DNA from: Pseudomonadota bacterium | GTDB taxonomy: Bacteria > Pseudomonadota > Alphaproteobacteria > Caulobacterales > Caulobacteraceae | Reading direction: 5' to 3' | Assembly (NCBI GenBank): GCA_018241335.1 | Contig: JAFEEA010000020.1 | Span: 1 to 32,925 of the forward strand | DNA length: 32,925 bases | Part shown: one piece after another, positions 18,891 through 28,413 of the stretch | Layout: each line of letters begins with the position of its first letter | How positions within the stretch are numbered: the stretch's first letter is position 1 | The notes under the pieces: generated by a model | Database searches by the model: none | What the model was told of the DNA's origin: nothing | What the model saw: the letters and a program-made list of their open reading frames with translations, nothing else | Made by a program: the position numbers and the translations under genes

Positions 18891-19814
18891 ATGAAGGCGA
18901 TGGCGTGGCTTTTGGGCGGAGCGGTCCTCGCCGCCGCCCCCCTCGCGGTCGCCACGCCGACGCTGCCGGGCGCGCATGAGGACAAGCGGGCCGCGCAGGT
19001 GTGTTTCCGCAGCCGCGCGGTGGTCGCGCCCGCGGCCAGGGTCGCCGCCTGCGGCGAGGTGATCGTCGGCGGCGGCCCCACCGACCGCATCAAGCGCGCC
19101 CTTGTCGCCCGGGCCAACGCCTTCCTGGCCCTCGGCGACAGCGCCCGGGCCATCGCCGACTTCTCCGGCGCCATCGACATCGACCCGCTGGATCCCGGGC
19201 CCTTCGCCGACAGGGCCCTGCTGCGCGACAATGCGGGCGACCACAAGGGGGCGGTGGAAGACGCCACGCGCGCCATCGCCCTGCGCCCCAGCCTGGCGGC
19301 GGCCTACAGCACCCGCGGCAACGCCCGCGACGTGCTGGGCGACCACCTGGGCGCCCTGGCCGACTACGACAAGGCCATCAGCCTCGACCCCAACTTCGGC
19401 CTGGTCTTCTTCAACCGCGGCGTGGTCCATGGCGCGCTCGGCCAGGACGACAAGGCCGCCGCCGACTATGCGGAAGCCATCCGGCTGATGCCGGCCAACC
19501 CCTCGCCCCTGGTCAACCGCGCGGTCATCCGCATGCGCCAGGGCCAGCTCGACGCCGCCCTCGGCGACCTCGACCGGGCGATCAAGCTCAAGCCGGACAT
19601 GGCCATCGCGATCCTCGATCGCGGGCTGATCCTGGACGTCCAGGGCAAGGGCGAGGAGGCGCGCCGGGCCATGGACAAGGCCCTGGCGTTACAACCCGAC
19701 CTGGCGGCGGGCTACTGCGCGCGCTCGAAGCTTCGGCGGAAGATGGGCGACGCGGCGGGCGCCGACGAAGACCAGGCCCGCGCCGCCAAGATCGACCCCA
19801 AGGCCTGCGGCTGA
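18891..19814 (+). CDS. Exported TPR-repeat protein
   Basis: A 307-residue protein with an N-terminal signal peptide (MKAMAWLLGG, a hydrophobic core, AVATP cleavage region near residue 21) and a periplasmic domain made of about six tandem TPR units between residues 60 and 300; a typical unit is GDHLGALADYDKAISLDPN. Two cysteines near the mature N-terminus and a C-terminal cysteine could form disulfides. TPR proteins act as scaffolds for protein partners. A GTG two codons upstream (18885) is an alternative start. It converges on the potassium channel gene with only 12 bp between stops. Confidence 0.88.
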   Translation: MKAMAWLLGGAVLAAAPLAVATPTLPGAHEDKRAAQVCFRSRAVVAPAARVAACGEVIVGGGPTDRIKRALVARANAFLALGDSARAIADFSGAIDIDPLDPGPFADRALLRDNAGDHKGAVEDATRAIALRPSLAAAYSTRGNARDVLGDHLGALADYDKAISLDPNFGLVFFNRGVVHGALGQDDKAAADYAEAIRLMPANPSPLVNRAVIRMRQGQLDAALGDLDRAIKLKPDMAIAILDRGLILDVQGKGEEARRAMDKALALQPDLAAGYCARSKLRRKMGDAAGADEDQARAAKIDPKACG

Positions 19815-19826
19815 GCCCCCTGGCGG

Positions 19827-20891
19827 TCAGAAGGTCGTTCGGCCGGCCTTCACCCGCGTCGCCCGGGCGGCGATCACGGCGCTGAAGGCCACCCCGCCCC
19901 GGCCGACGACCACCAGGGTGTCCCCCGCCCCGATGCGCGTGTCCGAGGGCGGCTGGGTCAGGGTCTCGCCGCCGGCGCGGGTCAGCTCGACCACGAACAT
20001 CGTCCCGCGCGAGCGCGCCTCCAGCTCGGCGATGGTCTGGCCGACGCTGGCGGTCCCCGGGCGGGCCACCACCACTTCCATCTCCAAGCCCATGTCGCCC
20101 AGGGTCTTCTCGACCTCGCGCAGCCGGGGCGAGCCCTGGATGGCCCTGGCCGTCTCGGGAAAGAGGATGATGTCGGCGATCTTCTCGGCCCCGATGTGGG
20201 TCGGCAGCACGACCTTGTTGGCCCCGGCCTGGATCAGCTTGCTTTCCGTGGACGGCGCCTCGCCGCGGGCGATGATCTGGAGCTTGGGGTTCAGGCTGCG
20301 GGCGCTGAGGGTGATGAAGACGTTGGCCGCGTCGTCCGGCAGGACGGTGGCCAGGGCGGCGGCCCGCGCCACGCCCGCGGCCCGCAGAAGGTCCTCGTCG
20401 GTGGCGTCCCCGTGCAGGCACAGGTGGCCGGCGTCGCGCGCGTCGGCCAGCTTGCGCTCGTCGCGCTCGAGCACCACGAAGGCGGTGTTGGCCAGATGCA
20501 GCGCCTTGGCCAGCATCATGCCGATGCGGCCGTAGCCGCAGATCACGACGTGGCCGCTCAGCTTGTCGATCTCGCCCTTCACGCGGTTGGCTCCCATCAG
20601 TTGTCGGATTTCGGAAAGGGTGAAGGCCTGCACCAGGGCGCCGGTGACGAGGATCATGCCCGTGCAGCCCAGCACCATGGTGGCCATGGTCACCGCGTGC
20701 AGATAGGGCGTGTCGATCGGCCGGACCTCGCCGTAGCCGACCGTATAGACCGTCAGGACGACCATGTAGATGGCGTCGGCGAAGCTCCACCCCGCGGCCA
20801 TGTAGGCGAGCGTCGAGCAGACGACCACCAGCAGCACGAAGAGGACGATCGCGGCCAGGTTCCGTAGTGGCGAGGCCAGCAGCCGGTTCAT
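19827..20891 (-). CDS. Potassium channel protein with two TM segments and RCK (TrkA-N/TrkA-C) domains
   Basis: A 354-residue membrane channel. Two helices (about 12-32 and 65-88) flank a pore helix and the selectivity filter TVGYGE (residues 50-55); the last acidic residue is Glu in place of the more usual Asp. A cytosolic RCK Rossmann domain follows with GYGRIG (119-124) and the acidic end of strand two (VLERDERK), then a TrkA-C domain (about 255-345) that ends in a conserved GDTLVVVG strand. RCK domains gate such channels in response to nucleotides or ions. It lies 116 bp downstream of the carbonic anhydrase gene in the same direction. A role in K+ homeostasis is inferred from family. Confidence 0.92.
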   Translation of the reverse strand: MNRLLASPLRNLAAIVLFVLLVVVCSTLAYMAAGWSFADAIYMVVLTVYTVGYGEVRPIDTPYLHAVTMATMVLGCTGMILVTGALVQAFTLSEIRQLMGANRVKGEIDKLSGHVVICGYGRIGMMLAKALHLANTAFVVLERDERKLADARDAGHLCLHGDATDEDLLRAAGVARAAALATVLPDDAANVFITLSARSLNPKLQIIARGEAPSTESKLIQAGANKVVLPTHIGAEKIADIILFPETARAIQGSPRLREVEKTLGDMGLEMEVVVARPGTASVGQTIAELEARSRGTMFVVELTRAGGETLTQPPSDTRIGAGDTLVVVGRGGVAFSAVIAARATRVKAGRTTF

Positions 20892-21007
20892 CGTCTTGTG
20901 GCCGCCTCCGCGCCCCGGGTTCCGAGTCGAGCTTAGCCCATGCCCGCAGCGGCCGGGCAATTCGACAGCGGTTCGCAACAGGCCGCCGGCGCCCGGCGCC
21001 CGAAAGT

Positions 21008-21625
21008 TCAGCCGGCGTAGCGGTCGAGGTCCTCGGGGCTGGCCACCGTCACGCCGAGGTCGTTCACCAGGCCGGTGTGCAGGGAATAGACCCAGCCGTG
21101 CACGCTCAGGCTCTGGCCCCGCGCCCAGGCGTCCTGCACGAAGACGTCGGACGCGACGTTGCGCACCTGGCGCATGACGTTGAGCTCGCACAGCCGGTTG
21201 AGGCGATCGTGGTCGTGCTCGAAGCCGGCCAGCTCCTCGCGGTGTTCGTGGGCGACTTCGCGGATCGGGTGCAGCCAGTGGTCCACGAGGCCGCGCCGCT
21301 GGCCGTCCACCGCCGCCGCCACGCCGCCGCAGCCATAGTGGCCGACGACCATGACGTGCTTGATCTTCAGCACGTCGACGGCGAACTGCAGCACCGACAG
21401 GTAGTTGGCGTCCTGCGGCGGGGCCAGGTTGGCGACGTTGCGGTGGACGAAGAGCTCGCCCGGATCGAGGTCGACGATCTCGTTGGCCGGCACGCGGCTG
21501 TCGGAACAGCCGATCCACAGGTACTCGGGCGCCTGCTGGCCCTCCAGTCGCTGAAAGAATCCTGGATCGGCGGCGACCTTCTTGGCCGCCCAGTCGCGAT
21601 TGTTCTTCTTCAGATGGTCCAGCAT
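21008..21625 (-). CDS. can: Beta-class carbonic anhydrase
   Basis: Converts CO2 and water to bicarbonate (205 residues, cytoplasmic, Zn enzyme). Zn ligands and catalytic dyad are intact: C40, D42 and R44 in GCSDSRVP, and H96 and C99 in GHYGCGG. Downstream segments typical of the Can/CynT clade are seen, such as HRNVANLAPP, VDHWLHPIREV, SVHGWVYSLHTG. The ATG at 21625 starts MLDHLKKNN, the usual N-terminus of the clade; the frame runs upstream without homologous sequence. Divergent from the KaiC-like gene over a 185-bp gap. Confidence 0.95.
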   Translation of the reverse strand: MLDHLKKNNRDWAAKKVAADPGFFQRLEGQQAPEYLWIGCSDSRVPANEIVDLDPGELFVHRNVANLAPPQDANYLSVLQFAVDVLKIKHVMVVGHYGCGGVAAAVDGQRRGLVDHWLHPIREVAHEHREELAGFEHDHDRLNRLCELNVMRQVRNVASDVFVQDAWARGQSLSVHGWVYSLHTGLVNDLGVTVASPEDLDRYAG

Positions 21626-21810
21626 GCTTCGCCTCCTGTCGCCGCCCTCTAATCTTCCTGCGTCCCGCGCCGCAACCCTCCCATCGCGTGAAGGCGCCGC
21701 AGGGTCAGCAAAACGCGGCCTGACGGCGTGCGGATGCATCCAAAGCTGGCGAAGCTCGTTCTCTAGGGTCTCACGGCGCTCGCACCGGGCGCGCCCGCCA
21801 TGGACCAGGA

Positions 21811-23325
21811 ATGCGGCCAACAGCGACGACCACCGCCGAGACGGGGCGGTTCATCTCGACCGGCATCCGGGATTTCGACGAGATTCTCGGCGGCGGCCTG
21901 ACGCCGAACCGGTCCTATCTGGTGGAAGGGACGCCCGGCAGCGGCAAGACCACCATCGCCCTGCAGTTCCTGCTGGAGGGCGTGCGCGTCGGCGAACGCG
22001 GCCTCTACATCACCCTGTCGGAGACCGTGGCGGAGCTGCAGGAGGTGGCCCGCAGCCACCGCTGGTCGCTGGACGGCGTCGAGCTGTTCGAGCTGGTCAG
22101 TTCCGAGGGCCTCGACCCCGAGGCCGAACAGTCGATCCTCGAGCCTTCGGAAGTCGAACTCGGCGAGACGATCGGCGGCGTCATCGAGTGCGTCGACCGC
22201 CTGCGCCCGGCGCGGGTGGTGTTCGACAGCCTTTCGGAGATGCGCCTGCTGGCTCAGAATTCGCTGCGCTATCGCCGCCAGATCCTGGCGTTGAAGCAGT
22301 ATTTCTCGACCCGCCAGTGCACCGTCCTGATGCTGGACGACCGCAGTTCCGAACCCGCGGATGTCCAGCTGCACAGCATCGCCCACGGGGTCATCACCCT
22401 GGAACAGGCGGTGGAGGACTACGGCGCCGAGCGGCGGCGCCTGCGCGTGGTCAAGATGCGCGGGGTCAAGTACCGCGGCGGCTTCCACGACTTCATCATC
22501 GAGACCGGCGGCGTGCAGGTCTTCCCGCGCCTGATCGCCGCCGAGCACCACCGGGCGTTCACCGGGGAACTGGTCACCTCGGGCGTGCCGCAGCTGGACC
22601 TGATGCTGGGGGGCGGCCTGACCCGCGGGGCCAACACCCTGCTCAGCGGCCCCTCCGGCGTCGGCAAGACCAGCACGGCGATCCGCGCCGCCCTGGCCGC
22701 GCTCGAGCGTGGCGAAAAGGCCGCCTACTATCTCTTTGACGAGGGGCTCGGAACCTTGCTGGCGCGCGCCAGGTCGATGGGCATGGACCTCGCCCCCTTC
22801 ATCGACAGCGGCCAGCTGATCATCGCCCAGATCGACCCGGCCGAGATTTCCCCCGGCGAATTCGCCAGCTGGGTGCGGCACGCGGTCCTGGACGACGGCG
22901 CGAGCTTCCTGGCCATCGACAGCCTGAACGCCTTCCTGCAGGCCATGCCGGGCGAGAAGTACCTGCTGCTGCAGATGCACGAGTTGCTCAGCTTCCTGAA
23001 CCAGCAGGGCGTGATCACCATGCTGATCCTGGGCCAGCACGGGGTGATCGGCGACGTCCGCTCCGACATCGACCTCAGCTATCTGTCGGACAGCATCATC
23101 CTGTTCCGGTACTTCGAATCCCGCGGCAACGTGCGCAAGGCGGTGGCGGTCTCCAAGAGCCGCACGACGCCGCACCAGGCCAGCATCCGGGAATTCACCC
23201 TGGGTCCCGCCGGCCTGCTGGTGGGCGAGCCGCTGATCGATTTCGAAGGCGTCTTCACCGGCCTGCCGACATACCAGGGTGTCACGCCGCTGATGCCCAC
23301 ACAGCCGGACGGCGCCAGAGGCTAG
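21811..23325 (+). CDS. KaiC-family double-domain ATPase
   Basis: A 504-residue RecA-like ATPase with two KaiC domains. Domain 1 (about 12-245) has Walker A GTPGSGKTT near 40-48, Walker B ARVVFDSLSEM near 135-145. Domain 2 (about 250-480) has Walker A GPSGVGKTS near 281-289 and Walker B FLAIDSLNAF near 367-376. The family includes cyanobacterial KaiC and many non-circadian homologues in heterotrophs. The kinase gene starts 2 bp after its stop, so they are co-expressed and presumably work together. No KaiA or KaiB gene is in the window. The ATG at 21811 has a weak AGGA immediately upstream. A role in stress or redox signalling is inferred from partner context. Confidence 0.9.
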   Translation: MRPTATTTAETGRFISTGIRDFDEILGGGLTPNRSYLVEGTPGSGKTTIALQFLLEGVRVGERGLYITLSETVAELQEVARSHRWSLDGVELFELVSSEGLDPEAEQSILEPSEVELGETIGGVIECVDRLRPARVVFDSLSEMRLLAQNSLRYRRQILALKQYFSTRQCTVLMLDDRSSEPADVQLHSIAHGVITLEQAVEDYGAERRRLRVVKMRGVKYRGGFHDFIIETGGVQVFPRLIAAEHHRAFTGELVTSGVPQLDLMLGGGLTRGANTLLSGPSGVGKTSTAIRAALAALERGEKAAYYLFDEGLGTLLARARSMGMDLAPFIDSGQLIIAQIDPAEISPGEFASWVRHAVLDDGASFLAIDSLNAFLQAMPGEKYLLLQMHELLSFLNQQGVITMLILGQHGVIGDVRSDIDLSYLSDSIILFRYFESRGNVRKAVAVSKSRTTPHQASIREFTLGPAGLLVGEPLIDFEGVFTGLPTYQGVTPLMPTQPDGARG

Positions 23326-23327
23326 GC

Positions 23328-24986
23328 GTGGAGGAACGCATACTCCTGCTGGCCCTGCGCGGGCGCGATGCCCAGGTGATGGAAGAGCTGCTCACGCGCC
23401 TCGGCCACCAGGCCACGATCTGCGCCTCCGGCGACGCCATGGCCGACGCCCTGATCGACGGCGCCGGCGCGGCGCTGCTCACCGAGGAGTCTCTGGCCGA
23501 GACGGAAACCCAGCGGCTGGGCCGCTGGCTGGAGCGCCAGCCGCCCTGGTCGGATTTCCCCTTCATCGTCCTGGCCACCAAGCGCGCCGGCCGCCGGCCC
23601 GACGCGGCGCTGCGGCTGATCCGGGCGCTGGGCAACGTGGTGCTGCTGGAACGGCCCCTGCATCGCGAGACTCTGGCCAGCGCCGTCGATTCCGCCCTGC
23701 GCGGGCGCCGCCGCCAGTACGAGACGCGCCGCCATCTGCAGGCCCTGCACCAGGCCGAGGACAGCCTACGCGGCCTCAACGCCCGGCTGGAGGACCGTAT
23801 CGCCGAGCGCACGCGCGCCCTGGCCCGCGCCAACGACCAGCTGATGCAGGAGATCGCCGAGCGCGAGCGGGCCCAGGCCGCGCTGATGCAGTCCCAGAAG
23901 ATGGAAGCCGTGGGGCAGCTCACCGGCGGCATCGCGCACGACTTCAACAACCTGCTGACGGTGATCGGCGGCAACCTCGAACTGATCCAGCGCCGGGCGG
24001 CGAACGAGCGCATCGTGGTCCTGGCCGACTACGCCAGCCAGGCCGTAGACCGGGCCGCCAAGCTGATCCGCCAGTTGCTCGCCTTCTCACGCACCCAGCG
24101 CCTGACCCTGAAGCCGGTGGACATCAATGGCCTGGTCGGGGGCATGAGCGACCTGCTGGCGCGCACCATCGGCCCCCTCTTCGCCGTCGAGATGAGCCTC
24201 GACCCCGGCGGGGCCTGGGCCCTGGCCGACGCCAATCAGGTGGAGCTGGCGATCCTCAACCTGGTCATCAACGCCCGCGACGCCATGCCCGACGGCGGCG
24301 CCCTGAAGATCACCAGCCGCCGGCGGACGGCCGCCGACGCCAGCCTGCGCCAGGGCGACTATGTGGTGGTCCAGGTGTCCGACAGCGGCGTCGGCATGCC
24401 GCCGCAGGTGGTGGACAGGGTGTTCGAGCCGTTCTTCACCACCAAGGCCATCGGCAAGGGCACGGGCCTGGGCCTCAGCCAGGTCTACGGCATCGCCCAA
24501 CAGTCCGGCGGCGCGGCCTTCGTCGAAAGCGCCGAGGGCGTGGGCACGACCGTCTCCATCTGGCTGCCCATCGCCGAAGCGCCGGGCGAGGTCGAGGCGG
24601 AGGGTCACGGCGCCGCCCCCCAGCGCCCCGCCCGGCACGAACGCATCCTGGTCATCGAGGACGATCCGGGCGTGCGGCGCTTCATCGTCGAATGCCTGCA
24701 GATGCTGGGCTACGCGGTCGACGAGGCCGCCCACGGCCGAGAGGGCCTCACGCGCCTGCGCGCCGCCCGGCCGGAACTGCTGATCGTCGACTTCGCCATG
24801 CCGGGCATGAACGGCGTCGAGGTGGTCAACGCGGCCCGCGCCGTCGCCCCCGGCCTGCCGATCCTGCTGGCGACCGGATACGCCGACATGGAGGCCGTCC
24901 ACAGCGTGGTCGATCCCGGCCAGGTGCTGCGGAAACCCTTCCAGATCCGCGACCTGGAGACCGCGGTGCGCGGCGCGCTGGGCTAG
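23328..24986 (+). CDS. Hybrid histidine kinase with degenerate N-terminal receiver
   Basis: A 552-residue cytosolic sensor kinase with no membrane segment, starting with GTG. Residues 1-125 look like a receiver fold lacking the phosphoacceptor Asp and the conserved Lys; about 130-190 is a coiled coil rich in Arg, Glu and Ala; HisKA has the phospho-His H204 in GGIAHDFNN; HATPase_c has the N-box around N316, DSGVGMP at 352-358, and [12 protein letters not shown] from 378; the C-terminal receiver (about 438-550) has acidic D445/D446, phosphoacceptor D488 in [10 protein letters not shown], and K537. The AHDFNN type is usual for soluble hybrid kinases. Its input is probably the KaiC-like ATPase encoded 2 bp upstream. 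Its stop shares CTAG with the convergent glycosyltransferase. Confidence 0.92.
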   Translation: MEERILLLALRGRDAQVMEELLTRLGHQATICASGDAMADALIDGAGAALLTEESLAETETQRLGRWLERQPPWSDFPFIVLATKRAGRRPDAALRLIRALGNVVLLERPLHRETLASAVDSALRGRRRQYETRRHLQALHQAEDSLRGLNARLEDRIAERTRALARANDQLMQEIAERERAQAALMQSQKMEAVGQLTGGIAHDFNNLLTVIGGNLELIQRRAANERIVVLADYASQAVDRAAKLIRQLLAFSRTQRLTLKPVDINGLVGGMSDLLARTIGPLFAVEMSLDPGGAWALADANQVELAILNLVINARDAMPDGGALKITSRRRTAADASLRQGDYVVVQVSDSGVGMPPQVVDRVFEPFFTTKAIGKGTGLGLSQVYGIAQQSGGAAFVESAEGVGTTVSIWLPIAEAPGEVEAEGHGAAPQRPARHERILVIEDDPGVRRFIVECLQMLGYAVDEAAHGREGLTRLRAARPELLIVDFAMPGMNGVEVVNAARAVAPGLPILLATGYADMEAVHSVVDPGQVLRKPFQIRDLETAVRGALG

Positions 24987-26239
24987 TTCAGCCGTTCGCG
25001 AAGCCTGTCCGGGTTGAAGGCCTCCGCGCCGGTGAGTTCGGCGTAGACGGCCGACAGCTTGCCGAACACGCGGTCCCAGCCATGCTCGCGGCTGGCCCGC
25101 TCGCGCGCGGCGCGGCCGACGGCGGCGACGTCGCGGGCGAAGAGGGCCTCCACCGCCTCGGCGAAGTCCTCGGGCGTGGAGCGGCGCGCGAGCTCGCCGA
25201 CGCCCTGGTCGACGCTTTCGGCGACGCCGCCGGAGGCCACGCCCACCACCGGCAGGCCGCTGGCCATGGCTTCCAGCACGATCAGGCCGAAGGGCTCGGC
25301 GTCGTTGGCGTGGACGAACGCGTCGCAACTGGCCATCAGGGCGGCGAGGTCCCTGGGGTCGGTCTGGTAGGGCAGCTCGATCACCCGTTCGGACGGGGGG
25401 GCGGCCGAGGCGGCGCCCACCAGCAGAAGGACGTAGGGGTTGCCCAGGCGTTCCACCGCCTCGACCAGGACGTCCACCCGCTTCTCGCGCGCCGGGCGGC
25501 CGGCAAAGACCAGCAGGCGGTGACGGCTGGTCAGGCCCAGGCGCCGGCGAAGGCCCTCGCGGTCGGCCCGTGACGGATGGAAGGTCTGGGTGTCGACGCC
25601 CAGCGGCAGGGCGATGGGCGACGGCACGCCCGCCTCCTCCAGGCGCTCGGCCATGTACCGGCTGGGCGCCACGGCCCGGTCGAAGCGCCGGTAGATCTCG
25701 CCCCAGTGCTTGCGCACCGGCTTTTCGGCCCATTCGCCGATGTGCAGGGCCGCCAGGGCGCCGAGATCGGTGTGGCAGAAGCCGACGACGGGAATGCCCA
25801 GGGTCTCGCCGGCCTTCAGGGCCGCCAGGCCGGGGGTGTAGGGATCGCCGGCCTCGATCAGGCTGGGCCTGGTGCGCAGCAGCCGCTTCATCCAGGCCGC
25901 CTTGCCCACCGGCCAGCGATAGCCGTCCCCGAAGGGCAGCGGGGCGGCGTAGACGGAGAGGGCGCCGGCCCCGTCATGGCCGTGCCGGTCACCGGGCACC
26001 ACGAGGGTGTGGCGCACGTTGGGCCGCTCGGCCGCGAACCAGGCCCGCTTGGCGTTGAGGTAGCGCTTCACCCCGCCCGAACGGGGCGCATAGAGCATGG
26101 TGGTGTCCACGAGACGGGGCCGTCCGTCGGGGGTGCGGGCCGCCAGCCTCGCGGCGCCGCGCCCCACCGAGCGCAGCCGATCGACGATTGAATGCGTGAA
26201 CACCGTTTCCAGCGCCTCCAAGCCATTCGTCTGAGACAT
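24983..26239 (-). CDS. Glycosyltransferase family 4 protein
   Basis: A GT-B fold glycosyltransferase (418 residues), predicted soluble. The N-terminal domain carries an early glycine pair (RSGGVKRYLNAK) typical of the family, and the C-terminal GT4 domain has VFAGRPAREKRVDVLVEAV and the nucleotide-sugar signature EPFGLIVLEAMASGLPVVG with its paired glutamates (E-x7-E). Members transfer sugars such as mannose or glucose to lipids or glycans; donor and acceptor here are unknown. The stop is shared within CTAG with the histidine kinase. Divergent from a GT1-like gene over a 168-bp gap, so the two may serve the same glycoside pathway (inference). Ribosome binding site is weak. Confidence 0.9.
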   Translation of the reverse strand: MSQTNGLEALETVFTHSIVDRLRSVGRGAARLAARTPDGRPRLVDTTMLYAPRSGGVKRYLNAKRAWFAAERPNVRHTLVVPGDRHGHDGAGALSVYAAPLPFGDGYRWPVGKAAWMKRLLRTRPSLIEAGDPYTPGLAALKAGETLGIPVVGFCHTDLGALAALHIGEWAEKPVRKHWGEIYRRFDRAVAPSRYMAERLEEAGVPSPIALPLGVDTQTFHPSRADREGLRRRLGLTSRHRLLVFAGRPAREKRVDVLVEAVERLGNPYVLLLVGAASAAPPSERVIELPYQTDPRDLAALMASCDAFVHANDAEPFGLIVLEAMASGLPVVGVASGGVAESVDQGVGELARRSTPEDFAEAVEALFARDVAAVGRAARERASREHGWDRVFGKLSAVYAELTGAEAFNPDRLRERLN

Positions 26240-26407
26240 AGTAACGCGCCGCCCCCGCCGCACCACCCGCCAATCCTCCGTCGGCGGCCAATGCGCAAAG
26301 GGCCGACTCCGCCTGCCCTTCAGAAAGCATTTGCATGTCATGTCCGTGACAGGGCTTGCGGCCGGCCCTCGGTCTTCAGTACGAGCGGCGCCGTGAAAGG
26401 CAGGCGC

Positions 26408-27679
26408 ATGGCCCGATTTATCTTCGCCACCTGGGAAGGCGGCGGACACGTCCAGCCCCTGATGCTGGTCGCCCGCGGCCTCAAGGACCGGGGGCACGAG
26501 GTGCTGGTGCTCAGCGACGCGTGCAACGCGGCCGACGCCGCCGCGGTCGGCGCGCCTTTCCGCGCCTGGCGCACGGCGCCGTCCCGCGCCGACAAATCGC
26601 CCGCCACCGACCCCTTGCGCGACTGGGAGCACAAGAGCCCGCTGGAGGTGATCACCGGCCTCAACGAGGCCCTCATCGCCACCCCGGCGGCGGCCTACGC
26701 CAACGACGTGCTGGAAGCCATCGACGACCACGGCGCGGACGTGGTGGTCAGCCAGGAGCTGCTGCTGGGCGTGATGGCGGCGGCGGAATCGCGGGGCCTG
26801 CCGCTGGCCCTGCTGACCGCCAACATCTGGCCCTTCCCCACCATGCCGGGCGCGCCGCCGTTCGGGGGCGGCCTGCCGCCGGCCGAGGACGAGGGCGTCG
26901 AGGACCTCTATCGCCGGATCGCCGAGGCGACGCGCGGCGCCTATCAGTCCGGCCTGCCGGCGCTCAACGCCGCCCGCGCGGGCCTGGGCCTGAAGCCGCT
27001 GGCCGACATGCTGGACCAGCTGGACGTGGCGCGGCGCATCCTGATGGCCACCAGCCGGGCCTTCGACGTGGTCAAGGACCCGCCCCTGCCCTTCGTGCAC
27101 GTCGGCCCCTACCTGGCCGACCCGGCCTGGGCGGAGCCCTGGACGTCGCCCTGGGGTCCGGAGAAGACCGACCCGCTGGTGCTGGTGACCTTCTCCAGCA
27201 TGTACCAGGGCCAGGACACCACGGTGCGCAACGTGATCGCGGCCCTGGGCGAGATGCCGGCCCGCGGCCTCGTCACCCTGGGCCCCGTGCTGGACGTCGC
27301 CGACTTCCCCGCGCCGGCCAATGTGGCGGTGGTCAAGAGCGCGCCGCACTCGCAGATCTTGCCCGGTTGCGCGGCGGTGGTGACGCACTGCGGCCACGCC
27401 TCGACCCTGCGCCCGCTGATGGCCGGGGTTCCGATCCTCTGCCTGCCCATGGGCCGCGACCAGGACGACAACGCCGCCCGGGTGGTGGCCGCCGGGGCGG
27501 GCCTGCGCCTGCCCCGCGACGCCGAGCCGGCGGCCATCGCCGAGGGGCTGAAGTCGCTGATCGAGGACGGCGCCTACCGCGCCGCCGCCGCGCGCCTGGG
27601 CGCCGAGATCAGCCGCGACGTCGCCAACCGCGACGCCGAAGCCCAGCTCGAGGCCCTGCTGATCTCCGAGCCGGCCTAG
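26408..27679 (+). CDS. Glycosyltransferase of the GT1 (UGT/MGT) type
   Basis: A 423-residue GT-B glycosyltransferase resembling UDP-glucuronosyl and macrolide glycosyltransferases. The N-terminus ATWEGGGHVQPLMLVARGL fits the family's acceptor-site GGH motif, and the C-terminal nucleotide-sugar region has HSQILPGCAAVVTHCGHASTLRP followed by PMGRDQDDNAARV. Such enzymes glucosylate small hydrophobic acceptors, for example carotenoids or antibiotics; which one here is unknown. The ATG at 26408 follows an AAGGCAGG ribosome binding site; the upstream open frame is not protein-like. Its stop overlaps that of the convergent SDR in a CTAG. Confidence 0.88.
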   Translation: MARFIFATWEGGGHVQPLMLVARGLKDRGHEVLVLSDACNAADAAAVGAPFRAWRTAPSRADKSPATDPLRDWEHKSPLEVITGLNEALIATPAAAYANDVLEAIDDHGADVVVSQELLLGVMAAAESRGLPLALLTANIWPFPTMPGAPPFGGGLPPAEDEGVEDLYRRIAEATRGAYQSGLPALNAARAGLGLKPLADMLDQLDVARRILMATSRAFDVVKDPPLPFVHVGPYLADPAWAEPWTSPWGPEKTDPLVLVTFSSMYQGQDTTVRNVIAALGEMPARGLVTLGPVLDVADFPAPANVAVVKSAPHSQILPGCAAVVTHCGHASTLRPLMAGVPILCLPMGRDQDDNAARVVAAGAGLRLPRDAEPAAIAEGLKSLIEDGAYRAAAARLGAEISRDVANRDAEAQLEALLISEPA

Positions 27680-28413
27680 ATCCTGAGGGTCATGCCGCCG
27701 TCGGCGGCGATGGCCTGGCCGGTGACGAACCCGCCGTCCTCGGAGGCCAGGAACAGGGCCACCCGCGCCACGTCGATGGGCTCGCCCAGGCGGCGCAGCA
27801 CCGATTTCTTGGCCCACACGTCGGCGATGCCGGGATCGGCGAAGCTGCGGGCGGTCATGCCGGTGCGGATCGCGCCCGGCAGCACCGCGTTGGCCGTCAC
27901 CCCGTGCTTGCCCAGCTCCAGCGCCAGGGTGCGCATCAGCCCGACCACACCGGCCTTTGAGGCGCAGTAGGCGGCCAGGCCGTAGTCCGTGCCGTTGGCC
28001 ATCACGCTGGCGGTGGAGACGATGCGTCCCGCCGGCGAGGCGACGAGGTGCGGAATGGCCTCGCGGCACAGGCGAAAGACGGCCTTCAGGTTCACGTCCT
28101 GCGTCGCGTCCCAGGCCTCGTCGGTCATCTGGGCGGCCAGGGCGTTCGAGGCGACGCCGGCGTTGTTGTAGAGGATGTCGAGCTTGCCGAAGGCCGCCAG
28201 CGCCTTGCCGATCACCTGTTTGGGCGCGTCCGCCGACGCCAGGTCGACGGCCAGGGTCTGGATGGAGGCGTCGTCGAAGACGAGGTTCGAGCCCGGCCGG
28301 TCCACCGCCAGCACCCTGGCCCCCTCGGCCGCGAACAGCTCCGCGCTGGCCCGCCCGATGCCGGACGCCGCCCCCGTGACGATCGCCGCCTTGCCCGCCA
28401 GTCGTCCCGTCAT
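27676..28413 (-). CDS. Classical SDR-family oxidoreductase
   Basis: A 245-residue NAD(P)-dependent short-chain dehydrogenase. Cofactor motif TGAASGIG (residues 13-20), the NNAG structural motif (83-86), the catalytic Ser at about 136 and the Y149-C-A-S-K153 pair are intact. The C-terminus ends in a GQAIAADGGMTLRI sequence typical of the FabG-like class. An excellent AAGGGAGGA ribosome binding site lies a few bases before the ATG. The acidic residue at the end of the second strand (VLAVDRPG) favours NAD over NADP. Substrate unknown; the divergent fucosidase pair makes a sugar dehydrogenase possible, as inference only. Confidence 0.92.
   Translation of the reverse strand: MTGRLAGKAAIVTGAASGIGRASAELFAAEGARVLAVDRPGSNLVFDDASIQTLAVDLASADAPKQVIGKALAAFGKLDILYNNAGVASNALAAQMTDEAWDATQDVNLKAVFRLCREAIPHLVASPAGRIVSTASVMANGTDYGLAAYCASKAGVVGLMRTLALELGKHGVTANAVLPGAIRTGMTARSFADPGIADVWAKKSVLRRLGEPIDVARVALFLASEDGGFVTGQAIAADGGMTLRI

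Noticed and set aside
21626..21810. EcfG-type general stress promoter (GGAAC-N16/17-CGTT) before the KaiC-like gene
   Set aside because: A CGTT is present but no GGAAC at the right distance; GGATG lies 20 bp away.
24983..28069. A 1028-residue minus-strand frame that would fuse extra sequence to the GT4 glycosyltransferase
   Set aside because: Only the last 418 residues look like a protein; the upstream part is the antisense of the GT1-like gene.
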